Made by a program: the position numbers and the translations under genes. 64,000 bases of DNA from WTGA01 sp965214055 (GTDB lineage: Bacteria > Pseudomonadota > Gammaproteobacteria > Arenicellales > Poriferihabitantaceae), in contig OZ243931.1 in the NCBI GenBank assembly GCA_965214055.1, forward strand, positions 124,001 through 188,000, given 5' to 3'. Positions 10,401 to 17,070 of the stretch are shown piece after piece; the first letter of the stretch is position 1, and each line of letters starts with the position of its first letter. Below the pieces are notes generated by a model that was given only the letters and a program-made list of their open reading frames with translations, was not told the origin of the DNA and made no database searches.

Positions 10401-11770
10401 TGACTCCCGACCATCCACCCCGGGCGGGTGTAAGTGCTTTTGCGATTTCGGGAACCAACGCACACATCGTGGTGGAAGGATACGGAATGCCCGAAACCCC
10501 TTTCCCCGCCAGCCCAACACCGCATCCCCCTGCGGGGAGCGCAAAACGCATCGGTGTTTCCCTGCCGGAGTCGGTCCAGGAGTCCCCCGCTGCGGAAGAG
10601 TTGTCCCCCCGCCGGATGCGGTTGCTGCCGCTCTCGGGGAAATCTGACGACGCACTTCGTGAGTTGGCAGCGCGGTATCTTTCCTGGCTGGATGACTGCA
10701 CCGGGGCATTCTCTTCTGAAAATGTCCCGCAACCGGTGTTGTCGGACATGGCGTGGACCGCGGGCACCGGACGAAGTCATTTCGGGCACCGCGCTGGAAT
10801 CCTGCTCGAGGACACCGCATCCCTGAAGGAAAACCTGATGGATCTGGTAGCCTCAGCCGGGAACCACCGTCCGCGGGGGGCAGCAAAAGTGGCCTTCGTG
10901 TACTCCGATGAAAACAGTTGCTGTGCGGGTATGGGTGAGGGGCTTTATGAAAGCGAACCCGTGGTGCGGGGGATTCTGGACCACTGCGACGAGGTGCTCC
11001 GGATACAGCGCGGCACTTCTCTGCTGGATGTCATGTTCGGTCGCTCTGGAGGTCTGGACACCCCGGCGTGGTCGCAGCCGGCAACCTATTCGCTCGAATG
11101 CGCGCTCACGGCACTGTGGTCGAGCGTCGGGGTCCGGCCGAACGTGGTCCTCGGGATGGGCTCGGGTGAAATTTCGGCGGCACAGGCAGCCGGCGTACTC
11201 ACCCTGGAAGAGGGTTTGCGTTTCGCAGCACACAGGGGGTCCCTGATGGAAGGGCTTGCAGGAAACGGGGAACCGGATACCGGGGTGCTGGACGAACTCG
11301 AAGCTGCCCTCAAAGAGGTTGCGGCCGCGTCGCCGTCCCTTGTGCTGGTGAACCAGGTGACCGGCCGGGTGGTGGGAGCCGGTGAAACCCTCGATGGGGC
11401 ACACTGGCGCCGGCAGGCCTGTGAACCGGCGGCATTCACCGGATGCGTGGAAACCCTTGCCGGGCTGGGCGTTGAGGTCGTGGTTGAGGTGGGTCCGGAC
11501 AGGGTGCTGGGCCCGAAAGTCTCCTCGGCCTGGCCGAAGCCGGCAGACCCGGCCGGAACCGCCACAAACGAGGCGGAGACGCCGGAGGTCCTGTCCAGTA
11601 TGAGCCCGTCGTCCGTGAATGGATGTGGTTTCGTGGAGAACGTCGCCCGGGGCTATGAAGCGGGGCTTCCACTTGATTTTACCGGGCTATTCGCAGGAGA
11701 GGAGAGACGACGGGTGTCGTTGCCAGGCTATCCGTTCCAACGGCAGCGTTTCTGGTTTCCATCGCACTGA
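1433..11770 (+). CDS. type I polyketide synthase, KS-AT-DH-cMT-psiKR-ER-KR-ACP-KS-AT(degenerate)
   Basis: About 3445 residues from ATG 1433, chosen because it has a purine-rich site (AGGCAGG) just upstream and sits shortly before the KS start; ATG 1463 is an alternative. Domains: KS1 25-450 (Cys198 in DAACASSL, His in EAHGTGT); AT1 585-880 (GHSVGE, Ser680; RAFH suggests malonyl-CoA); DH 960-1270 (HRVFGRVIAP, His991; LDGCFQ); C-methyltransferase 1330-1680 (EIGAGTG); structural KR half 1680-1880; ER 1900-2200 (HAGAGGVGLAA); KR 2220-2450 (TGGLGGIG), with His2366 where the catalytic Tyr is expected; ACP 2490-2570 (GMDSL, Ser2529); KS2 2600-3015 (Cys2762); AT2 3140-3380, degenerate. It ends right after the post-AT linker (GYPFQRQRFWF), with no second ACP and no thioesterase. 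Module 1 is a fully reducing, methylating module, as in methyl-branched fatty-acid or lipid synthases. No phosphopantetheinyl transferase gene is nearby. Confidence 0.95.
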   Translation: MKQQRNSDFSMEPKRDTGTNPPAEPIAVVGMACRFPGAPSISAFWDLLESGGNAVSEILPGSGNPRVDDLFSNIPNPPDACRYCSYVDDIDQFDAGFFRISPVEARFLDPQQRMMLETSWQALEDAGINPDQLKGSRTGVYTGISNDEYRMLVVESDKPAEAASCLYALSGTNLNGTSGRVSFVLGLMGPAKAVDAACASSLVSVHDAVSDLQQGKTDLAIAGGVQAILNGRVFELRADSMMLSSDGQCKAFDASANGYVRGEGCGVVVLKRLREAQADGDRIWGVIRGSAVNHGGASSGLTVPHTPALEQVIEAALAQAGIAAAEVDYLEAHGTGTSVGDPIEIDAVSAVYGRNRSAGCPLLVGSVKTNVGHLESAAGIAGLIKVMLVMQRKVIPKHLHFRDPNPSINWDQLPLHVTSSMMDLPQRDGRRRLAGINSFGISGTNAHLIVEECDPPDGVPYGPHQVAGSARTVRISLPSIVKDLPLPEKKFRQRMTRLLPLSGKSERALRELAGRYLTWLKEQAGELAATCPDSGALLSDMAWTAWAGRSHFDHRAGVVFHDAGSLQNRLENLVESGKGERQLPKTRVAFAYTGQGSQWTGMGAALYESEPVVRAVLDRCEEVFRSERETSLLDVMFHGKGEGKLDDTAWEQPALYALGCALTALWESVGVFPDVVVGHSVGELAAAQAAGVYSLEDGMRFAIVRGALLSSTAPGAMSAVFASPEQVGRVVEAVNAASAGVGLGISADNGSHQVVSGPVDQIESLLKRCESEGFRARRLNTARAFHSALLEPALDALEASLHGVEIKPPTLTVVSNLTGRTVGADQSLDGAYWRRHAREAVAFARGVRTLAELGVDLVVEVGPRPLLGAMVLSVWPESAQTPAPAVVPSLCPPSAEASEPTRGEDFMTGVAQVYQAGLPIRFEGLFPGEERRRISIPGYPFQRERYWIGTTKRRRPGTGHPLLGSRHESASGEVTYETDIFPSDPEWMSDHRVFGRVIAPAALYGAMAASAGIFEGSGAVIVEDIQLHNALVFTEEDPGERTDEESRRLQVVLGSAGDAASRRVHIYSKGGEEGWTVHVEGRIALGTPLPESGGQVDLDRLKASLSPVDVPNYYRSRSATGIDLGPSFRTLGRVWSRPGEALGEVSLPEPGRNELDIHPLMLDGCFQLVATARNPGGAEGETTYLPFGWERFWLTGRLPEKVICHVRMGEASQGGKVEADEPPEVLSGELRIYDPDGTLLGGLSGYTVKRATRAALLATVEGVQGLLYEVVWRENALAPGLVAADFLPSPKTIAAGSGLLSGYLEEEGVGRDDRSALLWDLERWARSRALATLEELGWKRKVGAGIDPEGLRQRLEVGEAHKRLFRRMLEMLAKSGVLEEKDSGFVVKIGTDDPLPDEIPDDIEKFVAGMTERYPHGSIEIGLFKRCGAGLARVLRSQSDPLTLLFSSGNPTPADLYLKAPVARAANRILKETIQALVSGRPEGRRLRVIEIGAGTGSATAAILPELPEGQFDYLYTDISAGFFAEAEARFGSVFIEYRPLDIEKDPIDQGFDANAYDLLIASNVLHATPYLEETLAHCRRLLAPSGQLVALENLSGQGWMDLTFGQLDGWWRFADHYRPHHALAGPAVWRRALGDAGFGEVEILGVDESDFTAFPDKGVIVAQGPADVLEPPGVWVLAADDGGLATGLASELAARNQSVLVVGEEPSKPGVPRTAGGGVTVVAVEMEQRESWCSLIQDLPPDVPFNGVVHLVALDDHGAEATSEEIAKNVRRAGASALAMVQGISDANATPGRGVWFLTRGAQLLEREPTAGLAGAALWGFGKAVAMEASELQSRMIDLDPAKTGPVPDLVNELLYPDPENHIAYRSGRRQVARLVRANTETERLTLPDESAWVLAPDPDGVFEKPGIKPLPPRPLGPKEVRVSVEASGLNFWDVFRSLGFIEEGNLGREMCGHVLEVGADTSSICVGDHVVGLGFGAFASEMVTREELVALAPPGISVTKLATVPSAFVSAALSYEFSGLKRGERVLIHAGAGGVGLAAIQLAQVAGAEVFATASAPKQAYLRSLGVGNVFDSRQTAFGKEILEKTDGAGVDVVLNSLTGEGFIDASLSCLAKGGRFVEMARRDILSEEEMAAARPDVAYAILELDVMKKTVPARVGRVLRDVTGRIATGELKPLIHSQWPLAEAGAALRFMRSARHLGKIVLTAPPLTGGRLRQDRTYLVTGGLGGIGCAVADWLAECGAGVIVLNGRRPPDPAAEVVINSLRERGFTVRVELADVADAPSVDKMLARIARDLPPLGGVIHSVGVLSDGALTNQSWERFEEVLWPKILGAWHLHRATVDLDLDLFILFSSRVGVMGNPGQTNHASANAFLDQLAIHRRALGLPGQTIAWGTWSEIGEAAEQRERIERPRAVRGDRWFTPQQGIRAFDRLVRQDVTNSVVMSIDWQVFEEAVKDRPPLLEDLLSTTSETEVDSPALANDLISRFQGAPTAEREGLLVSFLQQELQAVLRLPTVPEPTVGFFDLGMDSLMAVELRNRLNRAFADAYTASNTMVFDYPDIAVLARHLATELSGVSPAPVLQAQPEPKPQSTGRPEEEQIAIVGMACRFPGSPDISTYWRQLEAGTDAVAEGRRDSGPWNGILGDPAAGEAIYRRGGFVDGLDQFDARFFGIRPIEARMMDPRQRLLLETSWQALEDAGMDPSARKGTRTGVYVGLGASEYRDLVAGSGQDDSYLGTAPSVTVGRIAFALGLMGPAVPLDMTCASSLVAVHQAAAGLRGGEVDLALAGGVHAVLSPSITRFMSEFGMLSKQGQCRTFDAAADGFVRGEGCGVVVLKRLSDAKADGDLIWGLVKGTAVNQNGASAALTVPNGTAQEQVLEEALSQAGVPPSEVDYLEVHATGSPLGDPIEVRAAAAVYGRGRAADRPLLLGTVKTNIGHLESAAGIAGLIKVLLAMKHGIIPKHLHFQTPNPHMPWNELPVRVTSEKMDWPLTPDHPPRAGVSAFAISGTNAHIVVEGYGMPETPFPASPTPHPPAGSAKRIGVSLPESVQESPAAEELSPRRMRLLPLSGKSDDALRELAARYLSWLDDCTGAFSSENVPQPVLSDMAWTAGTGRSHFGHRAGILLEDTASLKENLMDLVASAGNHRPRGAAKVAFVYSDENSCCAGMGEGLYESEPVVRGILDHCDEVLRIQRGTSLLDVMFGRSGGLDTPAWSQPATYSLECALTALWSSVGVRPNVVLGMGSGEISAAQAAGVLTLEEGLRFAAHRGSLMEGLAGNGEPDTGVLDELEAALKEVAAASPSLVLVNQVTGRVVGAGETLDGAHWRRQACEPAAFTGCVETLAGLGVEVVVEVGPDRVLGPKVSSAWPKPADPAGTATNEAETPEVLSSMSPSSVNGCGFVENVARGYEAGLPLDFTGLFAGEERRRVSLPGYPFQRQRFWFPSH

Positions 11771-11874
11771 CCATTGCCTGAATCCGTGGCGAATTGATCA
11801 AGTTTCCGACGCCGGAGACTGAACCCGAACCGCGGATGCCGAATCAGCGACCATGAATGGAACGGGGCGCTGGG

Positions 11875-12648
11875 TTACGCCCGGTTTGCGGCATCCAGCA
11901 CCAATGGGTAACCACTCATGAAACCTGCCGAATCGCTGGCCGCATACAGCACCAGGTGGGCCACCTCCTGCGGTGTGCAGACCCGGTTCAACGGGACGCT
12001 TTCGGCGGATTGCTTCAACCCGGTTTCCGCATCGATTCCAAGCTGTACAAATTCTCCGCGCAACATGGGTGTATCCACATCGCCCGGACAAACCGGGATC
12101 ACGCGAATCCGGTCTTTGCCGTAATCTCTTGCCATGGAACGGGACATCTGGATCACCGCTGCCTTGCTGGCATTGTAGGCCGTCAGATTCGAACTGGCGG
12201 TCAGGCCGGCATCGGAGGCAATATTGATGATCACCCCGCCCCGCCCCTTCATTTTTCCAAGGACGGCGCGACAGATGTAAAAGGTCCCGTTCACATTCAC
12301 GTCCATGGTTTCATGCCAGATGGCATCGCTGGTTTGCTCGGCATTGGCATGATGAATCACCCCGGCGCTGTTCACGACAATATCCAGCCCCCCCAGCAAA
12401 TCCCAGGCCTGGTCGGTGAGCCGGCTGCAGAATTCACTGTCGGCGATATCCCCGGGAATAAAATGCGACCGTCCCGGGTTGTTTTGCAGGTCCTCCCGGA
12501 TTCCCTTTCCCCTTTCCCGGCTTCTGCCGGTGATGACCACCTCCGCTCCCGACGCCGAAAAGGCTCTGACAACCGCCTCTCCAATCCCGGACGTACCCCC
12601 GGTCACCAGCACAGATTGGCCGGAAAAATCAAAGGAAAGGTTGGTCAT
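11875..12648 (-). CDS. short-chain dehydrogenase/reductase (SDR)
   Basis: A classical SDR of about 257 residues, an NAD(P)-dependent oxidoreductase. It shows the cofactor motif TGGTSGIG near the N-terminus, the structural NSAG, and the catalytic Ser plus the YNASK Tyr-Lys pair. The ATG at 12648 is preferred over the upstream in-frame start at 12708 because a GGGAG ribosome-binding site lies 7 nt before it and the Rossmann fold begins shortly after. The C-terminus (SGYPLVLDAANRA) resembles the usual SDR ending. It is co-oriented with the class II aldolase 100 bp upstream, so the two may act on a common hydroxy- or sugar-acid substrate; the substrate is unknown. Confidence 0.9.
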   Translation of the reverse strand: MTNLSFDFSGQSVLVTGGTSGIGEAVVRAFSASGAEVVITGRSRERGKGIREDLQNNPGRSHFIPGDIADSEFCSRLTDQAWDLLGGLDIVVNSAGVIHHANAEQTSDAIWHETMDVNVNGTFYICRAVLGKMKGRGGVIINIASDAGLTASSNLTAYNASKAAVIQMSRSMARDYGKDRIRVIPVCPGDVDTPMLRGEFVQLGIDAETGLKQSAESVPLNRVCTPQEVAHLVLYAASDSAGFMSGYPLVLDAANRA

Positions 12649-12747
12649 GGCCACTCCCGATAGTCCTGGTGGGCCCGAAAACGCCCCTGGCGGGTTGGCA
12701 TGTTCCAACCGGAACCCGAAGCCCCGTTGTGTTATCCATGGAGATTC

Positions 12748-13515
12748 CTATTTCCGGTAGGAGGCATCCTTTTCATCCATCAGGCGAACCACTGCACCCC
12801 AGGCCCGGTCAACGAAATCAGCCGGGCCTTCTTCCGGCGGCCGACCGTACTCGTTCAGTTCCTGGACCACTTCATCCGGGGGGACGATTATTTTGGCCCC
12901 GGATGCCATCACGTCCACCTGTACCTTGCATGCGTTTTCAAGGGTATACAGATGATAAAAGGCCTCGCCAACGGAGCGCCCGGCGGACAGGAGCCCATGG
13001 TTATGCAGGATCATCGCCCATCGGTCCGCCATGTCTGCCCCCAGCCTGCGGCATTCCTCTTCATTGTCCGTGACCAGGTCGTAGTGGTGGTAGCCAACAA
13101 TTCCGCTGATTTCGTTGGCCTGCTGGGTCAACGGCAACAATCCCCCCTCCATGCAGGACACCGCCATCCCGGCCCGGGTATGACTGTGAAGCACACACTG
13201 AATGTCCCCCCGTGCTTTCAATACAGCGGTGTGGATGGCGTGACCCGCATCATTATAGGGATAATCCCCCTGGATCACCTGTCCGTCAAAATCTACCTTG
13301 ATCAGGTTACTGGCCGTAATTTCGTGAAACAGTAGGCCATACGGGTTGATCAGGTACTGATCCAGATACCCCGGCACTCTTGCGCTCAAATGGGTATAGA
13401 TCAGGTCTGTCCAGCCATAGTGAACAAATGCACGATAACAGGCGGCCAGGTCCTGCCTGACCCTCCATTCCTCTTCTTCATACCTGGCCGAAGCCATGGC
13501 GGATAGTGTTTTCAT
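12748..13515 (-). CDS. class II aldolase/adducin family protein
   Basis: A 255-residue protein of the class II aldolase/adducin family, zinc-dependent enzymes that cleave or decarboxylate phosphorylated sugars and related acids. Metal-ligand motifs are visible: HSHT in the middle and HNHG further on. The N-terminal segment (YTHLSARVPG) and the INPYG/GLLFHEI stretch are typical of the fold. Several members of this family in proteobacteria have no known substrate, so I do not name one. Upstream of the SDR gene in the same direction and divergent from an HpcH/HpaI aldolase, it suggests a small carbohydrate-acid or hydroxy-acid catabolic locus. Confidence 0.88.
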   Translation of the reverse strand: MKTLSAMASARYEEEEWRVRQDLAACYRAFVHYGWTDLIYTHLSARVPGYLDQYLINPYGLLFHEITASNLIKVDFDGQVIQGDYPYNDAGHAIHTAVLKARGDIQCVLHSHTRAGMAVSCMEGGLLPLTQQANEISGIVGYHHYDLVTDNEEECRRLGADMADRWAMILHNHGLLSAGRSVGEAFYHLYTLENACKVQVDVMASGAKIIVPPDEVVQELNEYGRPPEEGPADFVDRAWGAVVRLMDEKDASYRK

Positions 13516-13849
13516 AAGGATACCCTTTCGGGTCCACCGACCCGGATAAATTCAATATTCAATGGTCGTACACCAAAATTCGACTGTGGGGGGAACCGAT
13601 AGCCGCATTGTAAAGAAGCGCCGGGCCCATCGTCTTCAAAATCCTGACATGCCCCCTTTACCGTCCAAGATATTCTACCGAAAGCCGGGAATCAAGCCTA
13701 TTCTTTTGAACCAGACCCCGGGAACAGCAGAAAATCCATCCGGGCAGCCCGATATTGACTTCCAGAACCCAACGGACAAAGCCGTACGCGGGGTGAACAA
13801 CCCGCCGGTTAACTGCTATATTGCACCTGTCAAACGAACTGGTCAGAAA
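13516..13849. other. divergent intergenic region between two aldolase genes
   Basis: A 334-bp gap between the divergent class II aldolase and HpcH/HpaI aldolase genes. An open plus-strand frame continues upstream of the second gene to 13562, but those 96 codons show no family similarity and I regard them as leader sequence. The region must contain both promoters; I see no clear operator or riboswitch. Confidence 0.35.
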
Positions 13850-14635
13850 ATGAGACACCCTCCCATCAAACAACGGCTGGAAGCCGGAGAAAAACTGAAT
13901 GGATGCTGGATCGAGATGTATCATCCCGTGGCATCAGAGATTATCGCCATGAGCGGCTTTGACATCGCTTTCATTGACCTGGAACATGGACCGGGGACCT
14001 ATTCCGATGCCCTCACCGTAATGCAGGCCATCCGGGCTTTCCCCTGTGCACCCATGATCCGTGTCGGCTCCAGCAATGTCGTGGATATCAAGCGGACCCT
14101 GGACATTGGCCCGGCGGGCATCATGGTTCCCAATGTCCAGACTGCCGACGAGGCCCGGCGGACAGTGAAAGCCTGTCGCTATGGACCGGATGGGATACGG
14201 GGTGCCGCACCCGGAATCATACGTGCCACGGACTACGGAACGAATGTGGAGGACCATCTGCGGTTCATGGCAGAGGATTTTATGCTCATCGCGCAGATTG
14301 AAAGCAGGCAGGCGGTTGAGAATATCGAACAAATCGTTCAGGTGGAAGGAATCGACATGTATTTCATCGGCCCTTCGGACCTCTCGGCATCTCTGGGAAA
14401 AATCGGGAATTTTGAATCATCGGAATACCGGGACGCCTATACCCACATCATCGAAACCGTGAAGGCGGCCGGGAAATTCCTGGGAATCGTCCCGGTGCCG
14501 GGGTGTTCGCTGAAACAACAGTACCAGGACGGGCACAACCTGATCCTGGGGGATGCCGATACCATGCTGCTGAAACAGGCGGCGGCGGAGAATCTGGAGA
14601 AAATTCGCGAAGCCACGGCCTCCATCCACCCCTGA
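13850..14635 (+). CDS. HpcH/HpaI family aldolase
   Basis: About 261 residues from ATG 13850, the point where family sequence starts (MRHPPIKQRLEAGE). It belongs to the HpcH/HpaI class of metal-dependent pyruvate-type aldolases and lyases (4-hydroxy-2-oxoheptanedioate aldolase, 2-keto-3-deoxy-rhamnonate aldolase and relatives). Diagnostic segments are FIDLEHGPG (base and pyruvate region), the MVPNVQTADEAR strand and GPSDLSASLG. It probably cleaves or condenses a 2-oxo-4-hydroxy acid using pyruvate. The neighbouring divergent class II aldolase and SDR support a role in sugar-acid breakdown; the precise substrate cannot be given. Confidence 0.88.
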   Translation: MRHPPIKQRLEAGEKLNGCWIEMYHPVASEIIAMSGFDIAFIDLEHGPGTYSDALTVMQAIRAFPCAPMIRVGSSNVVDIKRTLDIGPAGIMVPNVQTADEARRTVKACRYGPDGIRGAAPGIIRATDYGTNVEDHLRFMAEDFMLIAQIESRQAVENIEQIVQVEGIDMYFIGPSDLSASLGKIGNFESSEYRDAYTHIIETVKAAGKFLGIVPVPGCSLKQQYQDGHNLILGDADTMLLKQAAAENLEKIREATASIHP

Positions 14636-14814
14636 AAGCACGGACTGCACCCATTCGTGACGGTGTGCCGGGGAGTGGGTGGTTTCCCAGGATGATGAAC
14701 GTGCCTGCACAGCAACCTGCCGCCAACAGGCGGGGTCGAATGGAAACCACGTTGGTTCAAGCCAGGTGGGACAAACCGGCCAGGTCCCGGATTTACCCGG
14801 ATGGACTTCGCCCG

Positions 14815-16896
14815 TCAGGCCGCGTTCCGGGCCTGTACTTCCTTGATCACCATCTCGGCCACGGTTTTGGGACAGGGCATGTAGTGGGAGAATTCCATGG
14901 AGAACTGGCCCCGTCCCGAGGTGATAGTACGCAGGTCACCAATATATCCAAACATGTCGGCCAACGGTAAATCCCCCTTGATCCGGACCCCCGTGGGCCC
15001 GGCCTCCTGAGCCTTGATCATGCCACGCCGACGGTTCAAATCACCAATCACATCGCCAACATGTTCTTCAGGCGTGAACACATCCACTTTCATAATGGGC
15101 TCAAGCAGCTGCGGCCCGGCCTTGATCATGGACTGGCGATAGGCCGCTCTGGCGGCCAGTTCAAATGCCACCGCAGACGAATCCACCGCATGGTAGGCCC
15201 CGTCCAGAAGAACCACCTTGACATCAATACAGGGATAGCCGGCCAGCACCCCGACTTCCATGCAGTTCCTGAATCCCTTGTCCACTGCCGGCCAGTATTC
15301 ACGGGGGACATTGCCGCCCGTTACCTTGGACTCAAAGACGTAACCAGAGCCTGTTTCACCGGGCTCAATGACATAATCAATCCGGCCAAACTGCCCGGCC
15401 CCACCGGTCTGTTTCTTGTGGATATACATGTCTTCCACCCGCCGGGTAATGGTTTCGCGGTAGGCAACCTGGGGTTTCCCCACTTCCACTGCCACCCCGT
15501 GGGTTCGTCGCAGCAGGTCCACCTTGATATCCAGATGCAGTTCACCCATCCCCATCAGGATCGTTTCGCCACTGTCCTGGTCCGTGGTGACATGAAAGGA
15601 GGGATCTTCCCCCACCATCTTGCCCAGGGCCACTCCCATTTTTTCCGAGGCGCTCTTGTCCTTTGGCGAGACCGCCATGGAAATCACCGGGTCGGGAAAC
15701 ACCATGGGTTCCAGGGAAGCCGGGTGATTGGGGTCACACAGGGTATTGCCGGTTTTGACATTTTTCATGCCCAGCACCGCCACGATATCCCCCGCCTGGG
15801 CAGCAGTGAGTTCTTCCCGGGAGTTCGCATGCATTTCCACGATCCGGCCAATGCGTTCGGTTTTACCGGTTGCCGTATTCAGCACGGTGGATCCCTTGTC
15901 AATCCTGCCCGAGTAAACCCGCAGAAAGGTCAACGCCCCATAGCGGTCGTCCATGATCTTGAAGGCCAGGGCTCGAAAAGGCTTCTTCGCATCCACCACC
16001 GCCATCTCACCGGTTTCATTGCCCTCCAGGTCGACTTCCGCCTGGGGCTGGACCTCCATGGGGTTGGGCAGATAATCCACGATGGCATTCAGTACGGGCT
16101 GAACCCCCTTGTTCTTGAAAGCCGACCCGCACAGGGTCGGGAAGAAATCCAGCGCAATGGTTCCCTTGCGGATACAGGCCTTGAGGGTGTCCATATCCGG
16201 CTCCTCCCCTTCCAGGTATTTTTCCATGGCGTCATCGTCATGCTCCAGCGCCATCTCCACCAGTTCCTCCCGATAGGCCTCGACCTGGTCCACCATATTT
16301 TCCGGAACCTCTTCCAGGTGATAGTTTTCCGGGTCTCCGGAACCGTCCCAGATCCATGCCTTCCGGGTCAGGATGTCCACCACTCCGGTGAAACCGTCTT
16401 CAATCCCGATGGGGAGCGTCATCACCAAGGGCTTGGCCCCCAGCAGGGTCTTGATTTGTTCCACCACCCGGAAGAAATCCGCCCCCACCCGGTCCAGCTT
16501 GTTGACAAAAATAATCCGGGCGACTTCGGAATCGTTGGCATACCGCCAGTTCGTTTCAGACTGGGGCTCCACCCCGCCGGACCCGCAAAATACCCCTACG
16601 CCTCCATCCAGTACTTTCAGCGACCGGTAGACTTCGATGGTGAAATCCACGTGACCGGGGGTATCAATGATATTGAGCCGATGGTCGTCCCAGAACGCAC
16701 TGACCGCGGCGGACTGAATGGTAATCCCCCGCTCTCTTTCCTGGTCCATGAAATCGGTAGTGGCCTCGCCATCGTGCACCTCCCCAATCCGGTGTATTTT
16801 TCCGGTCAGGCTTAAAATCCTTTCCGTGGTCGTGGTTTTTCCCGCGTCTACGTGGGCGAAAATACCGATATTTCTATATTTCGATAGGTTTTTCAT
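14815..16896 (-). CDS. fusA2: elongation factor G, EF-G2 type
   Basis: A 693-residue translational GTPase that should catalyse ribosomal translocation or recycling. G motifs: AHVDAGKTT (G1), DTPGH (G3), NKLD (G4). Domains II-V are complete, with the EF-G C-terminal YIGDLRTITSGRGQ. The GVFCGSGGVEPQSETNW and SEVARIIFVNKLDR segments match the second EF-G paralogue of gammaproteobacteria rather than the canonical fusA of the str operon, as I know those sequences. The gene also stands alone here, without rpsL, rpsG or tuf. The long plus-strand frame over most of this gene is antisense noise. Confidence 0.93.
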   Translation of the reverse strand: MKNLSKYRNIGIFAHVDAGKTTTTERILSLTGKIHRIGEVHDGEATTDFMDQERERGITIQSAAVSAFWDDHRLNIIDTPGHVDFTIEVYRSLKVLDGGVGVFCGSGGVEPQSETNWRYANDSEVARIIFVNKLDRVGADFFRVVEQIKTLLGAKPLVMTLPIGIEDGFTGVVDILTRKAWIWDGSGDPENYHLEEVPENMVDQVEAYREELVEMALEHDDDAMEKYLEGEEPDMDTLKACIRKGTIALDFFPTLCGSAFKNKGVQPVLNAIVDYLPNPMEVQPQAEVDLEGNETGEMAVVDAKKPFRALAFKIMDDRYGALTFLRVYSGRIDKGSTVLNTATGKTERIGRIVEMHANSREELTAAQAGDIVAVLGMKNVKTGNTLCDPNHPASLEPMVFPDPVISMAVSPKDKSASEKMGVALGKMVGEDPSFHVTTDQDSGETILMGMGELHLDIKVDLLRRTHGVAVEVGKPQVAYRETITRRVEDMYIHKKQTGGAGQFGRIDYVIEPGETGSGYVFESKVTGGNVPREYWPAVDKGFRNCMEVGVLAGYPCIDVKVVLLDGAYHAVDSSAVAFELAARAAYRQSMIKAGPQLLEPIMKVDVFTPEEHVGDVIGDLNRRRGMIKAQEAGPTGVRIKGDLPLADMFGYIGDLRTITSGRGQFSMEFSHYMPCPKTVAEMVIKEVQARNAA

Positions 16897-17070
16897 GGCG
16901 ATTGCTTCGTAATTGGTCCCTGCGCATTGCTAAAAATGAGATCTTCCATGCCCCGCATTTTCAAGGCGGGCGCGATGATACAACAAAAGAGGAGTTACCG
17001 CAGGGGAAATTTGATGGCTTTATACACTAACAGAGGAACAAAATGAAGTCATGCAAGGGAGGATTGACCG

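Noticed and set aside
15061..16815. 584-codon plus-strand frame over the EF-G2 gene
   Set aside because: Antisense shadow of a highly conserved GTPase; its translation is rich in His, Gly and Pro with no domain pattern.
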